Shown: piece after piece, positions 6,606-9,121 of the stretch
How the letters are laid out: each line of letters opens with the position of its first letter
Numbering within the stretch: the first letter of the stretch is position 1
Source: Acidobacteriota bacterium
GTDB taxonomy: Bacteria > Acidobacteriota > Terriglobia > Bryobacterales > Bryobacteraceae
Length of the DNA: 9,121 nt
Assembly (NCBI GenBank): GCA_947505565.1
Contig: CANNLB010000044.1
Location: 1 to 9,121 of the forward strand
Direction of reading: 5' to 3'
Made by a program: the position numbers and the translations under genes
The notes under the pieces: model-generated
What the model was told of the DNA's origin: nothing
Databases searched by the model: none
What the model saw: the letters and a program-made list of their open reading frames with translations, nothing else

Positions 6606-8015
6606 TTATCCATTCATCGATGCCAAAAACTCAGCATTGCTTCGCGTTTTGCCCAGTTTGTCTTGCAATAGCTCCATTGACTCAACTGGGGACAATGGAT
6701 TCAATACTTTACGAAGAACCCAGACCCGATTGAGCTCTTCTCGCTGGATTAGCAGCTCCTCTTTTCGCGTTCCGCTCTTGTTGATGTCAATCGCCGGGAA
6801 GACCCGTTTATCCACCAACTTCCGGTCCAGATGAACTTCCATGTTCCCGGTACCCTTAAATTCTTCGAAGATAACATCATCCATGCGAGACCCGGTATCG
6901 ATCAGCGCCGTAGCGATAATCGTGAGCGAACCGCCCTCTTCGATGTTCCGAGCCGCCCCAAAAAACCGCTTCGGCCGCTGTAGCGCGTTCGAATCCACGC
7001 CGCCCGATAGGACCTTACCAGAAGGAGGAACCACCGTATTGTAGGCGCGGGCCAAACGAGTAATCGAGTCCAGGAGGATGACGACGTCCCGCTTATGCTC
7101 CACCAACCGCTTGGCCTTCTCAATCACCATTTCAGCCACTTGCACGTGACGCGCCGCCGGCTCGTCGAAGGTAGAGCTGATGACTTCGCCCTTCACGCTC
7201 CGCTGCATATCCGTCACTTCTTCGGGCCGTTCGTCGATCAAAAGCACGATCATCGTCACGTCGGGATGATTCGTCGTCAACGAGTTCGCAATCGCCTGCA
7301 ACAACATCGTTTTGCCGGTCCGCGGGGGAGCAACAATTAAACCACGCTGCCCCTTCCCGATGGGAACCATTAAGTCCATCACCCGACCGGAGAAGTTCTC
7401 CTTAGTCGTTTCCAGCTTGATCCGTTCCTGCGGGTACAAGGGGGTCAGGTTGTCGAAAAATATCTTATTCCGCGCCTCTTCTGGCGGTTCAAAGTTAATC
7501 GCATCCACCTTGATGAGGGCAAAGTATCGCTCCCCTTCTTTGGGAGGCCGAATCTGGCCACTGATCGTATCCCCCGTACGGAGGTCGAAACGGCGGATCT
7601 GAGAGGGCGAAACGTAGACGTCGTCGGGACCCGGCAGGTAGTTGTACTCCGGGGCGCGCAGAAATCCGAACCCATCCGGCAGGCATTCCAAGACGCCTTC
7701 GGAAAAGATCAGCCCGCTCTTTTCGGCTTGGGCCTGAAGAATCTTGAAGATCAGTTCCTGCTTCCGCAAACCCGCTGCCCCAGCGACCCCGAACTCTTTG
7801 GCGATGCCATTCAGCTTTTGAATGTTCATCTCCTTCAGTTCGACGAGGTCAAGAGTATTCGGATCCCGTTTACTGGCTTCGGTTGACTCCGTGGAGCCGA
7901 CCGGGGCCGCTGGCTTTTCCGCCTTCGCCACTCTAGGCTTAGTCTCCACCGGAAGCACTTCCGCTCCGGTCTCTTCCGGCGTCACCGGCTGGTTCGTTTC
8001 TTGATCGCTTGCCAA
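6606..8015 (-). CDS. rho: Transcription termination factor Rho
   Basis: A 469-aa Rho, a hexameric RNA-dependent ATPase that ends transcription of untranslated RNA. Residues 1-52 form an acidic, Pro/Ala-rich extension likely to be disordered. A Rho_N helical domain (about 54-100, [12 protein letters not shown]) is followed by the OB-fold primary RNA-binding domain (about 105-175, with DGFGFLR at 114-120) and the RecA-like motor. Visible motor elements are Walker A APPRTGKT (229-236), catalytic Glu in DERPEE (E262), Walker B VVILLDS (D316), Q-loop [10 protein letters not shown] (330-339), R-loop DTGSRMDD (373-380) and arginine finger SGTRKEE (R417). The P-loop has RT where E. coli has KA, a common natural variant. 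The start is TTG, with GAGGGA 3 nt upstream, inside the last codons of engB (34-nt overlap), which suggests coupled translation. Conserved domains are intact, so it should be functional. Confidence 0.97.
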   Translation of the reverse strand: MASDQETNQPVTPEETGAEVLPVETKPRVAKAEKPAAPVGSTESTEASKRDPNTLDLVELKEMNIQKLNGIAKEFGVAGAAGLRKQELIFKILQAQAEKSGLIFSEGVLECLPDGFGFLRAPEYNYLPGPDDVYVSPSQIRRFDLRTGDTISGQIRPPKEGERYFALIKVDAINFEPPEEARNKIFFDNLTPLYPQERIKLETTKENFSGRVMDLMVPIGKGQRGLIVAPPRTGKTMLLQAIANSLTTNHPDVTMIVLLIDERPEEVTDMQRSVKGEVISSTFDEPAARHVQVAEMVIEKAKRLVEHKRDVVILLDSITRLARAYNTVVPPSGKVLSGGVDSNALQRPKRFFGAARNIEEGGSLTIIATALIDTGSRMDDVIFEEFKGTGNMEVHLDRKLVDKRVFPAIDINKSGTRKEELLIQREELNRVWVLRKVLNPLSPVESMELLQDKLGKTRSNAEFLASMNG

Positions 8016-8566
8016 ATTTCCCTCGCTCCCTGACCGCTGATGGCCGAGAAAGGCACCAGCTCAACCCCCGGAATCTCTTTCCGGATGGCCGCCAGGCCGT
8101 GATGCAGTTCGGATTGATTCAGTTTGTCTATTTTCGTTGCTACCACTAGGTAGCGTTTTTCATGATGTTCCAACCACTCCCGCAAAACGCGGTCGTGCTC
8201 CATCCAGCCACGTCTGCCGTCGAGCAGCAGAATACAAAGGCCTAAACTTTGACGACTCAGCAGGTAGGTCTCGATCATCGCCTGCCAAGCGTTTTTGATT
8301 TCTAGGGGAACTTTTGCGAAGCCGTAACCAGGAAGATCGGCGAAGATAATGTCTCCACCAATGCGGAAGAAGTTGATCGACTGTGTTCGGCCCGGTGATG
8401 AACTGGTGAAAGCAAGCTTTTTCGTGCCCGCCAGACAGTTCAACAGACTGGACTTTCCCACGTTACTGCGGCCCAGGAAGGCAAACTCCGGGGTGCTACC
8501 CTTTGGATATTGCTCTGGGATGGTTGTACTTAGTATAAACTCTGCGGTGGGTTTGGTGGGGGGCAC
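7982..8566 (-). CDS. engB: Ribosome-biogenesis GTPase EngB/YsxC (YihA)
   Basis: A TrmE-Era-EngA-EngB-Septin family GTPase needed for late assembly of the large ribosomal subunit. Numbered from the GTG at 8566 (194 aa), all G motifs are present: G1 GRSNVGKS (32-39), G2 Thr in SSPGRTQS (T61), G3 DLPGYG (77-82), G4 TKID (144-147) and G5 FSA (173-175). The start is uncertain. A TTG at 8638, only 5 nt after lon, would give 218 aa with a basic, Pro-rich extension. I prefer the GTG because it puts G1 at residue 32 and gives the usual length of about 195 aa, and because the region between holds a strong hairpin. Neither start has a good Shine-Dalgarno sequence. The 3' end overlaps rho by 34 nt. Confidence 0.94.
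   Translation of the reverse strand: MPPTKPTAEFILSTTIPEQYPKGSTPEFAFLGRSNVGKSSLLNCLAGTKKLAFTSSSPGRTQSINFFRIGGDIIFADLPGYGFAKVPLEIKNAWQAMIETYLLSRQSLGLCILLLDGRRGWMEHDRVLREWLEHHEKRYLVVATKIDKLNQSELHHGLAAIRKEIPGVELVPFSAISGQGAREIWQAIKKRTSR
8019..8024 (-). promoter_or_regulatory. Shine-Dalgarno sequence of rho, inside the engB coding region
   Basis: GAGGGA on the minus strand is followed by AAT and the TTG at 8015..8013. It supports the TTG start of rho over the in-frame GTG ten codons downstream, which has no such sequence. Because it lies within the engB reading frame, ribosomes finishing engB could re-start on rho. Confidence 0.6.
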
Positions 8567-8598
8567 TACGGTTTTGGGAAGGGAGAGGGTAGGAAGGA

Positions 8599-8636
8599 GG
8601 GGCGGCCTCGCAGCGCGAGAGGCCGAAAACCGCCCC
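8599..8636 (-). other. GC-rich hairpin between lon and engB
   Basis: On the minus strand GGGGCGG (8636..8630) is perfectly complementary to CCGCCCC (8605..8599). Inside these arms CCTC can pair with GAGG (alternatively GGCCTC with GAGGCC), leaving a loop of about 9 nt and an asymmetric bulge. The bases after it are CTCCTTCC, not a T run, so it is not a standard intrinsic terminator. It begins 7 nt after the lon stop codon and would lie in the engB leader if engB starts at the GTG. A role in protecting the lon 3' end or tuning engB translation is inference only. Confidence 0.5.
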
Positions 8637-8643
8637 AACTCGG

Positions 8644-9121
8644 TTAATGAGTAATGTCGTCCGAGCCCACAGGGGTTTCGGACTGGCTGGCTGACGCAGG
8701 GGCAATCGACAACGGAGTGACCTCCCGCTCAAGAGCTATCTTCAACACCTCATCCATGCTTTCCACAAAGTTCAACTTCATCTCTTTGCGAATGATTTCA
8801 GGGATGTCGTGCAGATCCTTCTCGTTGTCTTTCGGCAAAACCAATTCAAAAATACCCTGGCGATGAGCCGCAAGCATTTTTTCCTTTAAGCCGCCAATCG
8901 GTAGAACTTTCCCACGTACCGTGATTTCGCCCGTCATGGCCAAATCGCCGCGTACCGGGATGTTCGTCAACGCGCTGCACATGCTCGTCGCAATCGTAAT
9001 GCCGGCCGACGGACCATCTTTCGGGATCGCGCCTTCCGGAACATGCAAGTGGATGTCGAGGTTCCGATAGAAGTCCCGCGCCAAGCCGAGCGACGCCGCT
9101 CGACTCCGCACGTAACTCATC
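8644..9121 (-). CDS. lon: ATP-dependent protease Lon, C-terminal proteolytic domain; partial
   Basis: The last 158 residues of a LonA-type protease, a hexameric AAA+ enzyme that degrades damaged and regulatory cytoplasmic proteins. The frame runs off the right edge; the Met at the edge precedes [11 protein letters not shown], an internal Lon segment, so it is not the true start. The catalytic Ser is in PKDGPSAG (S38 of the visible part) and the catalytic Lys in GGLKEK (K81). Their 43-residue spacing equals that of E. coli S679 and K722. Other family landmarks are [10 protein letters not shown] (22-31), [15 protein letters not shown] (63-77) and LPKDNEKDL near the end. The tail after the last helix (about 25 residues, Ser/Ala/Pro-rich) is variable. 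The stop is TAA at 8646..8644. The ATPase and N-terminal domains lie outside the window. Confidence 0.97.
   Translation of the reverse strand, partial: MSYVRSRAASLGLARDFYRNLDIHLHVPEGAIPKDGPSAGITIATSMCSALTNIPVRGDLAMTGEITVRGKVLPIGGLKEKMLAAHRQGIFELVLPKDNEKDLHDIPEIIRKEMKLNFVESMDEVLKIALEREVTPLSIAPASASQSETPVGSDDITH

Overview
Every gene I can support in this window lies on the minus strand. Read in the direction of transcription, from high to low coordinates, the order is: 3' end of lon (ATP-dependent protease), engB/ysxC (ribosome-assembly GTPase), rho (transcription termination factor), three consecutive genes for HlyD/MacA-type periplasmic adaptor (membrane fusion) proteins, a MacB/FtsX-type ABC permease without a nucleotide-binding domain, and the first 27 codons of a protein with a signal peptide that runs off the left edge. 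Coding density is very high: gaps are 10 to 92 nt and engB overlaps rho by 34 nt. No tRNA, rRNA, CRISPR array, insertion sequence or phage gene is visible.

The organism is a Gram-negative bacterium, since adaptor proteins of this type bridge to an outer membrane. The DNA is moderately GC-rich. The packing of housekeeping genes against tandem HlyD genes with Gly-rich inserts resembles Acidobacteriota (Solibacter/Bryobacter-like) genomes. That assignment is an impression from memory, not something the sequence proves.

Right part (about 6.6-9.1 kb): housekeeping genes. Lon keeps its Ser-Lys proteolytic dyad, EngB has all five G motifs, and Rho has complete Walker A, Walker B, Q-loop, R-loop and arginine-finger regions. 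Rho starts with TTG inside the end of engB behind a good Shine-Dalgarno sequence, which suggests translational coupling. A GC-rich hairpin without a U tract lies just after lon.

Left part (1-6.5 kb): an envelope export cassette. Three paralogous but strongly diverged adaptors (612, 435 and 639 aa) precede one 418-aa permease, followed by an exported protein that is plausibly the TolC-like outer-membrane channel. Two adaptors carry large low-complexity insertions at different places in the fold: a Gly/Ser-rich block of about 146 residues inside the lipoyl half-motif of the first, and a Gly/Met/Ala-rich block of about 200 residues with a duplicated short helix in the beta-barrel region of the third. 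All three share an RLS-like signature at the tip of the coiled-coil hairpin. The unusual point is a possible hetero-oligomeric three-adaptor tripartite ABC exporter; its ATPase is not in the window. Its substrate cannot be read from the sequence.
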